Positions 1 to 5,860 of a DNA stretch of 14,065 nucleotides are shown here, in pieces. This stretch comes from Candidatus Zhuqueibacterota bacterium RBG_16_48_16 (GTDB lineage: Bacteria; Zhuqueibacterota; Zhuqueibacteria; Residuimicrobiales; Sediminimicrobiaceae), in the NCBI GenBank assembly GCA_001771235.1, contig METF01000300.1, forward strand, positions 7,001 through 21,065, given 5' to 3'. The notes under the pieces are model-generated. The model was not told the origin of the DNA. It saw only the letters and a program-made list of their open reading frames with translations, and made no database searches. Within the stretch, counting starts at the first letter, position 1; every line of letters begins with the position of its first letter. The translations under genes and the position numbers were made by a program.

Positions 1-3
1 AAA

Positions 4-738
4 ATGGCAAAACAAGAAATAAAAAACAGTGCCCTGAACAACATCAGGCTGGTGTGGGAGCTTTTTCAGTTGAATTTAAAGATCATTTTTGCCAACAAGT
101 TTTTTCTCTTTTTACTGGCCGCTTTCCTGTTTTTTATCTTTGTCACCCTGATTATTCTCTTCGGCTCTGATGCCAACCCGACGGACGAGTCGGTCTATTA
201 CCTGCTGCTATTCCCAGGCATACTGCTGATTGCCTATCCCACTATTTTCGGCATCCAGAACGACGCCGATAGCAGGACGCTGGAGGTTCTTTTTGGCATA
301 CCGAATTACCGCTACAAAGTCTGGCTGGTCCGTTTTGTCTTTATTTACATCATCGTTTTTATGCTCATGTTTGTTTTGGGTGCGCTAAGCTATGTGGCCA
401 TCACCTATTTCAGTATTTTCAAAATGACCTATCAACTGATGTTCCCGATATTTTTCCTGGGGAGTGTGGCTTTTATGTTTTCCACTGTCATTCGCAACGG
501 CTACGGAACGGCTGTCGTCATGGTGGTGATCGGGTTGTTTTTTTGGGTCATGAGTGAGGGTCTCGTAGAAAGCAAATGGAACCTGTTCCTCAATCCGTTT
601 CACGTGCCGGCGAACGTCAGCGAGATTGTCTGGGCGGACATCATGATGAAAAATCGTATCTATCTCGTCGTCGGGACGGTGCTTTCTCTATTGTGGGGAT
701 TGTTGAATCTGCAGAAAAGGGAAAAATTTGTTTCGTGA
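4..738 (+). CDS. ABC-2 type transporter permease
   Basis: Probable membrane subunit of an ABC exporter. The 244-residue product is very hydrophobic, with about six predicted membrane segments near residues 33-53, 64-84, 110-135, 143-163, 168-185 and 219-236. After the second segment comes a cytosolic loop with the pattern DADSRTLEVLFGIP followed by YRYKVW (about 87-106), which is typical of the ABC-2 permease superfamily. A short cytosolic N-terminus precedes segment 1, so the ATG at 4 is plausible, but only three bases of upstream sequence are visible and neither the ribosome binding site nor an earlier start can be judged. The ATPase partner is not in the window and is expected just upstream. 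The substrate cannot be inferred. The gene is separated from everything downstream by a repeat-rich spacer and is probably unrelated to the flagellar genes. Confidence 0.75.
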   Translation: MAKQEIKNSALNNIRLVWELFQLNLKIIFANKFFLFLLAAFLFFIFVTLIILFGSDANPTDESVYYLLLFPGILLIAYPTIFGIQNDADSRTLEVLFGIPNYRYKVWLVRFVFIYIIVFMLMFVLGALSYVAITYFSIFKMTYQLMFPIFFLGSVAFMFSTVIRNGYGTAVVMVVIGLFFWVMSEGLVESKWNLFLNPFHVPANVSEIVWADIMMKNRIYLVVGTVLSLLWGLLNLQKREKFVS

Positions 739-807
739 GGAAGAGCAAAACTATTTTGGGCAAAACTATTAAAACCTGAATGGGACAAGCCAGAAGCAAT
801 ATGGAAC

Positions 808-843
808 ACGGATTTAACGGATGAAACAGATCGAACGGATTTC
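808..843. repeat. Short 9-bp tandem repeat (four units)
   Basis: Four consecutive 9-base units begin at 808, 817, 826 and 835. Each starts with ACGGAT or the variant ACAGAT. The block lies in non-coding DNA downstream of the permease gene. Similar degenerate ACGGAT-type repeats are common in intergenic DNA of many bacteria (general knowledge). No function can be assigned. Confidence 0.6.
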
Positions 844-866
844 TTTTGGAGGGGGAAACCATTTTA

Positions 867-1046
867 ATTTTGAGCTTGCTACCGGACACTTTTTCATTTT
901 GTCTGATGATAAGTGTCATTCCCGCATGTTTTTAGCGGGAATCCACATTTTTAAGCCACTTTAGATGCCTGATTAAAGCTTTCGAGCATGACAAACACGT
1001 TGAAATCACTTCGATTCCAAAAAGTGTCCGGTAGTGAGATTTTGAG
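867..1046. mobile_element. MITE-like element with terminal inverted repeats and 8-bp target duplication
   Basis: A perfect 16-bp inverted repeat, CTACCGGACACTTTTT at 879-894 and its complement at 1019-1034, extends outward to 20 bp with two mismatches (875-894 / 1019-1038). Immediately outside lie identical 8-bp direct repeats, ATTTTGAG, at 867-874 and 1039-1046, as expected for a target-site duplication. The element proper is then 875-1038, 164 bp. It contains no credible gene, so it is most simply a non-autonomous insertion (MITE) mobilised by a transposase encoded elsewhere. An 8-bp duplication is seen in several IS families, and I cannot assign one. A separate hairpin lies inside the left half. 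Confidence 0.7.
918..942. repeat. Small hairpin repeat inside the MITE-like element
   Basis: ATTCCCGC at 918-925 and GCGGGAAT at 935-942 form a perfect 8-bp stem with a 9-base loop. The ATTCCC...GGGAAT layout resembles the widespread small palindromic repeats typified by Neisseria dRS3 (resemblance of pattern only). There is no T-tract after it, so it is not a good terminator. Confidence 0.55.
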
Positions 1047-1155
1047 TAAGAATCTGATCTTGAACGAAAGATTCTGTAATCAATCGCAAGAACTCAAATT
1101 ACTCGGCATTGAAAAGAAAGTCAAAATAATTAAAGCCCAAATAGAGCGATTCAAG

Positions 1156-1217
1156 TGTCATTCAGGAGGAATCTTTGTAATTTTGCGCATAAAAACAGAG
1201 ATTCTTCCAGAATGACA
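1156..1217. repeat. Palindromic intergenic repeat, about 62 bp
   Basis: Bases 1156-1174 and 1199-1217 are reverse complements over 19 positions with two mismatches, separated by a 24-base AT-rich loop. The ends read TGTCATTC and GAATGACA. The TGTCATTC...GGAATCT wording is common in dispersed palindromic repeats of many bacterial genomes (general knowledge). It lies between the MITE-like element and the 3' end of the minus-strand gene. No clear target duplication was found. Confidence 0.6.
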
Positions 1218-1428
1218 TGGTGCCTTGCAAGTGAACGTTCCAAGTCAAAATCGCTCAAATGAGGCAAAGACAAAATCATTTTGACTCTAATCATTTTGAC
1301 CTATTTGATTCTTGAAATTTGATGTTGATCCAGCTTTTCAAAATGCCGTTAAATAAAACACTCAGATTACCCTGCGATCGGTCACTTTCTTCGAGCCACA
1401 GGTTTCGTAAAGCTCAAGAGTTGTTTTG
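1218..1428. other. Intergenic stretch without recognisable feature
   Basis: This AT-rich stretch lies downstream of the 3' end of the minus-strand DUF4097 gene. It contains a short direct repeat, AATCATTTTGAC, at 1274-1285 and 1289-1300. I see no convincing gene, terminator hairpin or RNA gene. Confidence 0.4.
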
Positions 1429-2427
1429 CTACAACCGATAAAGATGGATATTTCCACCCGACGTTCTCAGGTACAGCTCGGGTCCGCCGCCATTGACTTC
1501 CGCTTGCAGGCTGGATGGGTGTATGTCTCCCTGAATGGTTACGGGAAAATCCGTTCGCACTTTGCCACCGCTGGTTTTCGCATCCAGGTTGACTTTCACA
1601 TCTTCCGTCATGTACACATTGACCGATCCGCCCGACGTGGTCAAACGACAATCGTTGGTCGGCTGGGTCGTCAGGTGCGCCGTAACCGAGCCGCCGGATG
1701 TCGAGGCATCGATATTGCCCATCACTTCTTTGACGTTGATACTGCCGCCGGAGGTCTTTGCCACCACGCTCCCTTTGGCCTGGGTGATGTTGATCGAGCC
1801 GCCCGAGGTACGGGCATCCACATCGCCGTTCACATCGCCGAGGGTAATGCTGCCGCCGGAGGTCCGCACCAGCGCCGGGCCGTCGCAGCCATCCAATGAA
1901 ATACTGCCGCCGGATGTTTTGCCATCCACAGGTCCGTTGATGTTGCCGAAACTCAAGCTTCCGCCGGAGGTGTGCGCGTTGACTGTTCCCTCCAGATCGT
2001 CGACTGAAATGCTGCCTCCTGATGTTTTGAGAGCCACATTATAGACGGAAGGTACGGAAATAATGTACTCGAGCTTCAAAGGATTTCTTCCCCAATTAAA
2101 GAATCCCTCGTTTCTTTCGTACTCGGCGATGACCGTTACGTCGTCTCCACGTTTTTCAAACCTGACGTCGAGGTCTCTTAATATACGTTCGGCTTTTCGC
2201 TCGCTGGATGTTTCGACTTTCTGAATCAATTCGATCCTGACTTCATCACCCGGCGCAGACGATACTTTGATCGATCCCAGGTCCGATTCGACCGTCAGCG
2301 TTCCGCCCTCATGAACCTGGAATGATTTGTTGATGGTTTTTTCAACATCGGCAGTGGCAACCTGGGAGAATACAAAGAGTGCAAAAATTCCCGCGAGAAA
2401 TAAAGCAAAAACTTTTTGGGATTTCAT
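1429..2427 (-). CDS. Exported DUF4097-family protein with TSGG repeats
   Basis: The 332-residue product begins with a signal peptide: MKSQK, a hydrophobic core at about 6-20, and a likely cleavage after ATA near residue 26. It should act in the periplasm, envelope or outside the cell. Residues 27-130 are a mixed charged region. From residue 135 a TSGG motif recurs at 135, 153, 171, 189, 207, 225, 243, 264, 285 and 322; the first six intervals are exactly 18 residues. Each unit alternates short beta-strand-like stretches (SISV, SLSF, SITL), as in DUF4097 / putative adhesin proteins that probably fold as a beta-solenoid. The biochemical role of that family is not established. The ATG at 2427 is chosen because AGGA lies about 8 bases upstream on that strand and it starts exactly at the signal peptide; a TTG two codons earlier is less likely. 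Transcribed away from the flagellar genes, it looks like a single-gene unit. Its only cysteines are in GCDG (181) and NDCR (260). Confidence 0.85.
   Translation of the reverse strand: MKSQKVFALFLAGIFALFVFSQVATADVEKTINKSFQVHEGGTLTVESDLGSIKVSSAPGDEVRIELIQKVETSSERKAERILRDLDVRFEKRGDDVTVIAEYERNEGFFNWGRNPLKLEYIISVPSVYNVALKTSGGSISVDDLEGTVNAHTSGGSLSFGNINGPVDGKTSGGSISLDGCDGPALVRTSGGSITLGDVNGDVDARTSGGSINITQAKGSVVAKTSGGSINVKEVMGNIDASTSGGSVTAHLTTQPTNDCRLTTSGGSVNVYMTEDVKVNLDAKTSGGKVRTDFPVTIQGDIHPSSLQAEVNGGGPELYLRTSGGNIHLYRL
1639..2025 (-). repeat. 54-bp coding repeat array (seven TSGG units)
   Basis: Within the DUF4097 gene, seven units encode the pattern T-S-G-G-S-(I/L/V)-x-(hydrophobic) at residues 135 to 263. 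The first six are exactly 54 bp and the seventh is 63 bp. Three more divergent TSGG copies follow at residues 264, 285 and 322. Several units have near-identical DNA around the TSGG codons, as expected from internal duplication. Confidence 0.8.
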
Positions 2428-2662
2428 AATCAAATTCCTTTCTATAATGAGATTGATTCAATGCGTGGATTTTCAGATAAATTGAGAGAAGCAAATTTTG
2501 CTGATTTTTACGGAAAAAAGGTGGCGCGGTTTCTTTCTTTGAGGGTATTTTATAAAAATAATTCACTGAAAGGTTGCCGGAAGGTGCATGAAACACCGGG
2601 GTTGTTTTCGACTTTTTTCTTGAAAAACTGTACGCTAACAGTTCGCCTTAGCCGTATATATG

Positions 2663-2668
2663 TATAAT
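2663..2668 (+). promoter_or_regulatory. Possible -10 box (TATAAT) for the small-gene/kinase/regulator transcript
   Basis: A perfect TATAAT lies at 2663-2668, which would place the transcription start near 2675, ahead of the preferred ATG at 2699. No good TTGACA-like -35 is visible at 16-18 bp spacing, so this is weak. If real, it excludes the upstream ATG at 2660 as the start of the small gene. Confidence 0.3.
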
Positions 2669-2698
2669 TTGAAAGTTAATGAGCAGGAACGGGAGAAC

Positions 2699-3007
2699 AT
2701 GCCAAGCGATCGACAGGACAATGAAAAGCAGTTTCAGGATTTGAAAAGCTGGCTACGCCAACAAACAGGCCAGAAAGGGGGCATGAATCCTTCAGGCAGA
2801 CTAATAAAAAAAAATGTGGATGAAATAGAAACGGCTTCTCCACATTTCCCCGATTTGAGCGATAAAACGGAAAACAGGGGAGAGGCGAATCGCGAGCCGG
2901 AAGTTGTATACCTTAAAAAAGATGGCCTGATCACGGGAGTAAAAATTAAATGTACCTGCGGAGAGGTGATCCATTTGACATTTTCTTATGATCAGCCAGG
3001 TGAATAG
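2699..3007 (+). CDS. Small uncharacterised CxC protein upstream of the kinase
   Basis: The predicted product is 102 residues, soluble and hydrophilic. The N-terminal two thirds are charged and probably disordered (about 1-65). The C-terminal third (about 69-97) looks like a small beta-rich module, with the order VVYLKKDGLITGVKIKC, then TCGEVIHLTFSYD; C85 and C87 form a C-T-C-G motif. I do not recognise the family. The ATG at 2699 has GGAG just upstream, although spacing is short; an in-frame ATG at 2660 would add 13 residues but has no Shine-Dalgarno and overlaps a possible -10 box. It ends 49 bp before the histidine-kinase-like gene in the same direction, so it may be cotranscribed with the two-component genes and take part in flagellar regulation. 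A single CxC pair is not enough to claim metal binding. Confidence 0.6.
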   Translation: MPSDRQDNEKQFQDLKSWLRQQTGQKGGMNPSGRLIKKNVDEIETASPHFPDLSDKTENRGEANREPEVVYLKKDGLITGVKIKCTCGEVIHLTFSYDQPGE

Positions 3008-3056
3008 GAAGAATGGTAAAAATATGTTGTTGTGGCGTTAAAAACCGGGGAAGAAG

Positions 3057-3749
3057 ATGGAGCCAACAAATTTAGCGAAAATCAGTGATGTAAGAATACT
3101 GTCACGTATGGCCAGGTCGATTGCCGACGAAATTCGCAACCCCTTGACGGGAATTGCCGGAACCGTTTCTTTATTGAAAGAAAGCCTCGGCGAAAAGAGC
3201 AGCCTGGATAAACTACGCATCATCGACGAGTGCATCGTTCGCATTGACAGTTTTATTGAGGATCTGTATTTATTGTCCAGGCCTGTCAAACCCTGTTTCA
3301 TTCAGGTCGATTTGGGGCTTTTTGTCGAACAGGTGACAGAATATTTCCTGAAAAATAGTGGGCGTGAGTACCAGGTGCTGCTTGAGGATACGAACCTGTC
3401 GGTCTCTGCGGATATTGTACTGCTGCAGCAGGCGATAACGAATATCCTCAAAAACGCCGTTGATGCTACGGGCAAGAATGGCATGATTACCATCTCGATT
3501 GGAAAAGAAATATCCACTGAAGCGAATAGGGAGGTCGCCTCAATTAAAATTCAAGATAACGGCAAAGGCATCAATGCCAGGACATTGGAGCGGCTATTTA
3601 CGCCGTTTTATTCGACAAAGCACCAGGGAAGAGGCTTGGGCCTGGTCATTGCCCTAAACTATATCAACATCCACAATGGCGATATAAAAATAGAGAGCAA
3701 AAAATCACAAGGAACAGTAGTAAGCATAGAACTGCCTTTAGATGAGTGA
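3057..3749 (+). CDS. Histidine-kinase-like protein with Asp replacing the phospho-accepting His
   Basis: A 230-residue soluble protein with the layout of the transmitter half of a histidine kinase. A HisKA-like dimerisation helix pair lies at about 12-78 and a HATPase_c domain at about 85-228. The N-box has N133 (NILKNAVDA), G1 is DNGKG at 167-171, the F-box is TPFYSTK around F184, and G2 is GRGLGL at 191-196, so ATP binding looks intact. There is no membrane segment, PAS or other sensor domain. The H-box reads ADEIRNPL where AHEIRNPL is usual: D24 (codon GAC, 3126-3128) occupies the phosphorylation site, and there is no His before residue 189. The start is fixed by GGGGAAG just upstream and an in-frame stop at 3039. 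It overlaps the response regulator by 8 nt (ATGAGTGA). By context it resembles flagellar kinases of the FlrB/FleS/FlgS type that partner sigma-54 activators, but ordinary phosphotransfer from D24 is not expected. Confidence 0.85.
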   Translation: MEPTNLAKISDVRILSRMARSIADEIRNPLTGIAGTVSLLKESLGEKSSLDKLRIIDECIVRIDSFIEDLYLLSRPVKPCFIQVDLGLFVEQVTEYFLKNSGREYQVLLEDTNLSVSADIVLLQQAITNILKNAVDATGKNGMITISIGKEISTEANREVASIKIQDNGKGINARTLERLFTPFYSTKHQGRGLGLVIALNYINIHNGDIKIESKKSQGTVVSIELPLDE

Positions 3750-5112
3750 GGACAGGAAAAAGGGATGTGGGACAATTCTAGTCGTCGAAGATGACCCGGT
3801 GGTAAGAAGGTTTATTGAGGCTGCGATTAACAAAACCGACTGCCAGGTCACATCGGTGGGAGATGGCAAAGCGGCCTTGACGGCTATCGATAAGGAAAAA
3901 TATGACCTGGTGATTACCGATTTGAAGGTTCCCGCCGTCAATGGAATCAAGGTTCTTGAATATGTCAAAAAAAGGCAGCCGGATACCAGCGTGGTGATCG
4001 GTACGGCCTTTGGCTCCATCGAAAACGCCGTCGAGGCCATGCGCAAAGGCGCTTTTGATTATTTGACCAAGCCGTTCTCCGCCGAAGACATTCTGGAAAT
4101 CATCGATCGTGTTATAGGATACAAGCGCCGGCAGAACAATAACTCACAGGCCGCTTCTTCCGACGGTTCGAGCTTGATAGGGGTCAGCCATTCTACCGAC
4201 CACATTCGAAATCTAATCACGATGATCGCTCCGTCAAAAACGACCGTGTTGATAGAAGGCGAAACAGGCGTGGGAAAAGAGGTGGTTGCCGATGCACTGC
4301 AGCAGGCAAGCAATCGTCGGGAAAAGCCTTTCATCAAGGTAAATTGTGCCGCGCTGCCGGACACCCTGGTCGAGAGTGAGTTGTTTGGATTCGAAAAAGG
4401 GGCTTTTACCGGTGCACACGCCCGTACAAAGGGGCGGTTTGAATTGGCCGATTCGGGAACGTTGATGCTCGACGAAATCGGGGAAATGAGCCTGCACTTG
4501 CAGGCCAAGCTCTTGCGTGTTTTGCAGAGCAAGAAATTCGAGCGTCTCGGCAGCGGCCAGAGTGTCGAAGTGGACGTTCGGGTCGTCGCTACCACCAATC
4601 GCGATTTGAAAGAAGAAGTGAAACAAAATAGATTTCGCAAGGACCTTTATTTCCGTCTGAATGTCGTCAAAATAACGGTGCCGCCCTTGCGCTCCAGGAA
4701 GGACGATATTCCCCCTTTGGCGCGCCATTTTTTGGATATGTACTGCCGGGAAAATGAGGTGAAAAAAACGCTATCCCAGGATGCCCTGGAAAAGCTGACG
4801 GATTACGATTGGCCGGGAAATGTCCGAGAGCTACAGAATACCTTCGAAAAGGCCGTGGTTGTCACGCCCGGCGAAACCATCACAGCGGAGAACCTTCATT
4901 TTGTCGATGAATATCGTGACCTCTTTGAATACCTGTTCAGCTCGGAAGATGACATCACGATACACGAAGCGGAAAAGCAGCTTATTTTAACGTCATTAAA
5001 ACGCAACAGCTATAACAAAACCAAAACAGCGGATGCCCTGGGGATTACCGTCAAAACGCTGCGCAACAAGCTCAAAGAGTATGGGGAGCCGGTAGGGGAA
5101 GAAAATTCCTGA
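3742..5112 (+). CDS. Sigma-54-dependent response regulator (NtrC family), probable flagellar activator
   Basis: A 456-residue transcription activator with three domains. The receiver (about 11-125) has acidic residues E16, D17 and D18, phospho-acceptor D60, T88 and K110, all intact. The AAA+ domain (about 145-385) has Walker A GETGVGKE at 173-180, the sigma-54-contacting GAFTGA loop at 220-225, Walker B LMLDEIG at about 241-247, and an arginine-finger region RKDLYFRLN. A Fis-type HTH follows at about 410-450 (KTKTADALGITVKTLRNKL). It should hydrolyse ATP to open promoters bound by sigma-54 RNA polymerase. It is translationally coupled to the upstream kinase-like gene by an 8-nt overlap. A near-consensus sigma-54 promoter lies 112 bp after its stop, in front of flgB, so the natural role is that of FlrC/FleR/FlgR, the flagellar class activators. 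The exact orthologue name is not certain. Confidence 0.93.
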   Translation: MSEDRKKGCGTILVVEDDPVVRRFIEAAINKTDCQVTSVGDGKAALTAIDKEKYDLVITDLKVPAVNGIKVLEYVKKRQPDTSVVIGTAFGSIENAVEAMRKGAFDYLTKPFSAEDILEIIDRVIGYKRRQNNNSQAASSDGSSLIGVSHSTDHIRNLITMIAPSKTTVLIEGETGVGKEVVADALQQASNRREKPFIKVNCAALPDTLVESELFGFEKGAFTGAHARTKGRFELADSGTLMLDEIGEMSLHLQAKLLRVLQSKKFERLGSGQSVEVDVRVVATTNRDLKEEVKQNRFRKDLYFRLNVVKITVPPLRSRKDDIPPLARHFLDMYCRENEVKKTLSQDALEKLTDYDWPGNVRELQNTFEKAVVVTPGETITAENLHFVDEYRDLFEYLFSSEDDITIHEAEKQLILTSLKRNSYNKTKTADALGITVKTLRNKLKEYGEPVGEENS

Positions 5113-5121
5113 TGGATGGAA

Positions 5122-5141
5122 TTTTTTCCCTCCTGAAAAAA
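5122..5141. promoter_or_regulatory. AT-rich palindrome, possible activator site
   Basis: TTTTTTC at 5122-5128 and GAAAAAA at 5135-5141 form a 7-bp palindrome with a 6-base centre, right after the regulator's stop codon. It lies about 100 bp upstream of the sigma-54 promoter, a usual distance for an activator binding site. It could equally be a weak terminator-like hairpin or chance in AT-rich DNA. Confidence 0.2.
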
Positions 5142-5223
5142 CTTCTCATCATATTCTCCTGTTTCCTGTAAGGTAATTCAAATAAAATCAAGCCCAATTT
5201 TCGCTCGTTCCGGCAGGTTTGAG

Positions 5224-5239
5224 TGGCATGCTGCTTGCT
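5224..5239 (+). promoter_or_regulatory. Sigma-54 (-24/-12) promoter upstream of flgB
   Basis: TGGCATGCTGCTTGCT matches the sigma-54 consensus TGGCACG-N4-TTGCW at all defined positions but one (T for C). The key GG (5225-5226) and GC (5237-5238) are exactly 10 bases apart. The transcription start would be near 5250, giving a leader of about 190 nt before the preferred flgB start at 5441. The sigma-54 activator gene immediately upstream supports it strongly. Confidence 0.85.
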
Positions 5240-5312
5240 TAGAATGCAGGCAGAAAACCATGCTAACGAGACAGTCGAGACAATACCTCACTTATGGCTG
5301 AGCGGTAGATAT

Positions 5313-5348
5313 CCCCTCACCCTAACCCTCTTCCCCCAGGGGCGAGGG
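5313..5348. repeat. GC-rich palindromic repeat in the flgB leader
   Basis: The C-rich left half (CCCCTCACCCTAACCCTC) and the G-rich right half (AGGGGCGAGGG) can pair as CCCTC/GAGGG and CCCC/GGGG. The wording CCCTCACCC...AGGGGCGAGGG is a commonly dispersed intergenic repeat in bacteria (general knowledge). Here it lies between the sigma-54 promoter and flgB, so it should be part of the mRNA leader. Confidence 0.55.
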
Positions 5349-5430
5349 AACTGGTTTCTCCGGCCTTTGTTAGTCTGCAACAGCCTGTCATGCAGGCATC
5401 TCCCCGCCAATGAGTGAGGCATTACACATC

Positions 5431-5434
5431 GAGG
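5431..5434 (+). promoter_or_regulatory. Ribosome binding site deciding the flgB start
   Basis: GAGG lies 6 bases before the GTG at 5441. The earlier in-frame GTG at 5414 has no such site and would add nine residues not typical of FlgB. Confidence 0.65.
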
Positions 5435-5440
5435 TGTACT

Positions 5441-5845
5441 GTGTTTGACAAGATCTTTAGTAAAATAAAAATTCCGTCATTTACCAGGTTTCTGGATGCG
5501 GCTGCCGTCCGCCAGCGAGCGATTGCCGAGAATATTGCCAACATCCAGACGCAGGGCTATCAATCGAAGGATATTGATTTTCAAAAAGTGTTGAACAGCC
5601 TTGAAGCGGATAATCCATCGATGCTGCGTGTGACCGACCCACGGCACCTGCAGAGCCAGTCCGTTGACGGCAAACCCGATGTATTCGAAGATGAATCGAC
5701 GATGCTGGTGAGTGGCGAGAACAACGTGGACGTGGATAAAGAAATGGTCAAATCCGCAGAAAATCAGCTCTATTACTCGGCCACGGCCAAGATCGTCGCC
5801 GGCAAGTTTAAGGCGTTGCACGAAAGTATTCGTGGGCGAACATAA
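5441..5845 (+). CDS. flgB: Flagellar basal-body proximal rod protein FlgB
   Basis: Rod subunit, exported by the flagellar type III system and placed in the proximal rod above the MS ring and FliE. The product is 134 residues from the GTG at 5441, the usual FlgB length. The N-terminus VFDKIF, followed by FTRFLDAAAVRQRAIAENIAN and then IQTQGYQSKDIDF, is the conserved N-terminal rod signature (usual form NIANxxTPGYK). The C-terminus has the usual amphipathic end (VDKEMVKSAENQLYYSA, then VAGKFKALHESI). GAGG at 5431-5434 supports the start. First gene after the sigma-54 promoter; flgC follows after 15 bp. Confidence 0.95.
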   Translation: MFDKIFSKIKIPSFTRFLDAAAVRQRAIAENIANIQTQGYQSKDIDFQKVLNSLEADNPSMLRVTDPRHLQSQSVDGKPDVFEDESTMLVSGENNVDVDKEMVKSAENQLYYSATAKIVAGKFKALHESIRGRT

Positions 5846-5860
5846 TTAAGGATTCGGACG

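Noticed and set aside
879..1034. Long-range inverted repeat read as a single terminator or RNA hairpin
   Set aside because: The arms are 124 bases apart and flanked by exact 8-bp direct repeats, which fits a transposable element better.
988..1215. Open frame of 75 codons on the + strand
   Set aside because: It runs across the right end of the MITE-like element and into the palindromic repeat at 1156-1217, with no ribosome binding site or recognisable protein features.
1639..2025. Regular 54-bp spacing considered as a CRISPR array
   Set aside because: The repeats are in frame, encode TSGG units, and have no conserved repeat plus unique spacer structure; no cas gene is present.
1535..2044. 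Open frame of 169 codons on the + strand across the TSGG repeat region
   Set aside because: Its PPE/V-type periodicity is only the complement of the 54-bp repeats of the minus-strand DUF4097 gene, which has a signal peptide and a good ribosome binding site.
2416..2667. Open frame of 83 codons on the + strand in the divergent intergenic region
   Set aside because: It overlaps the 5' end and ribosome binding site of the minus-strand gene and has no supporting start signal.
5223..5417. Open frame of 64 codons between the regulator and flgB
   Set aside because: It overlaps the sigma-54 promoter and the GC-rich repeat; the composition is not protein-like and there is no ribosome binding site.
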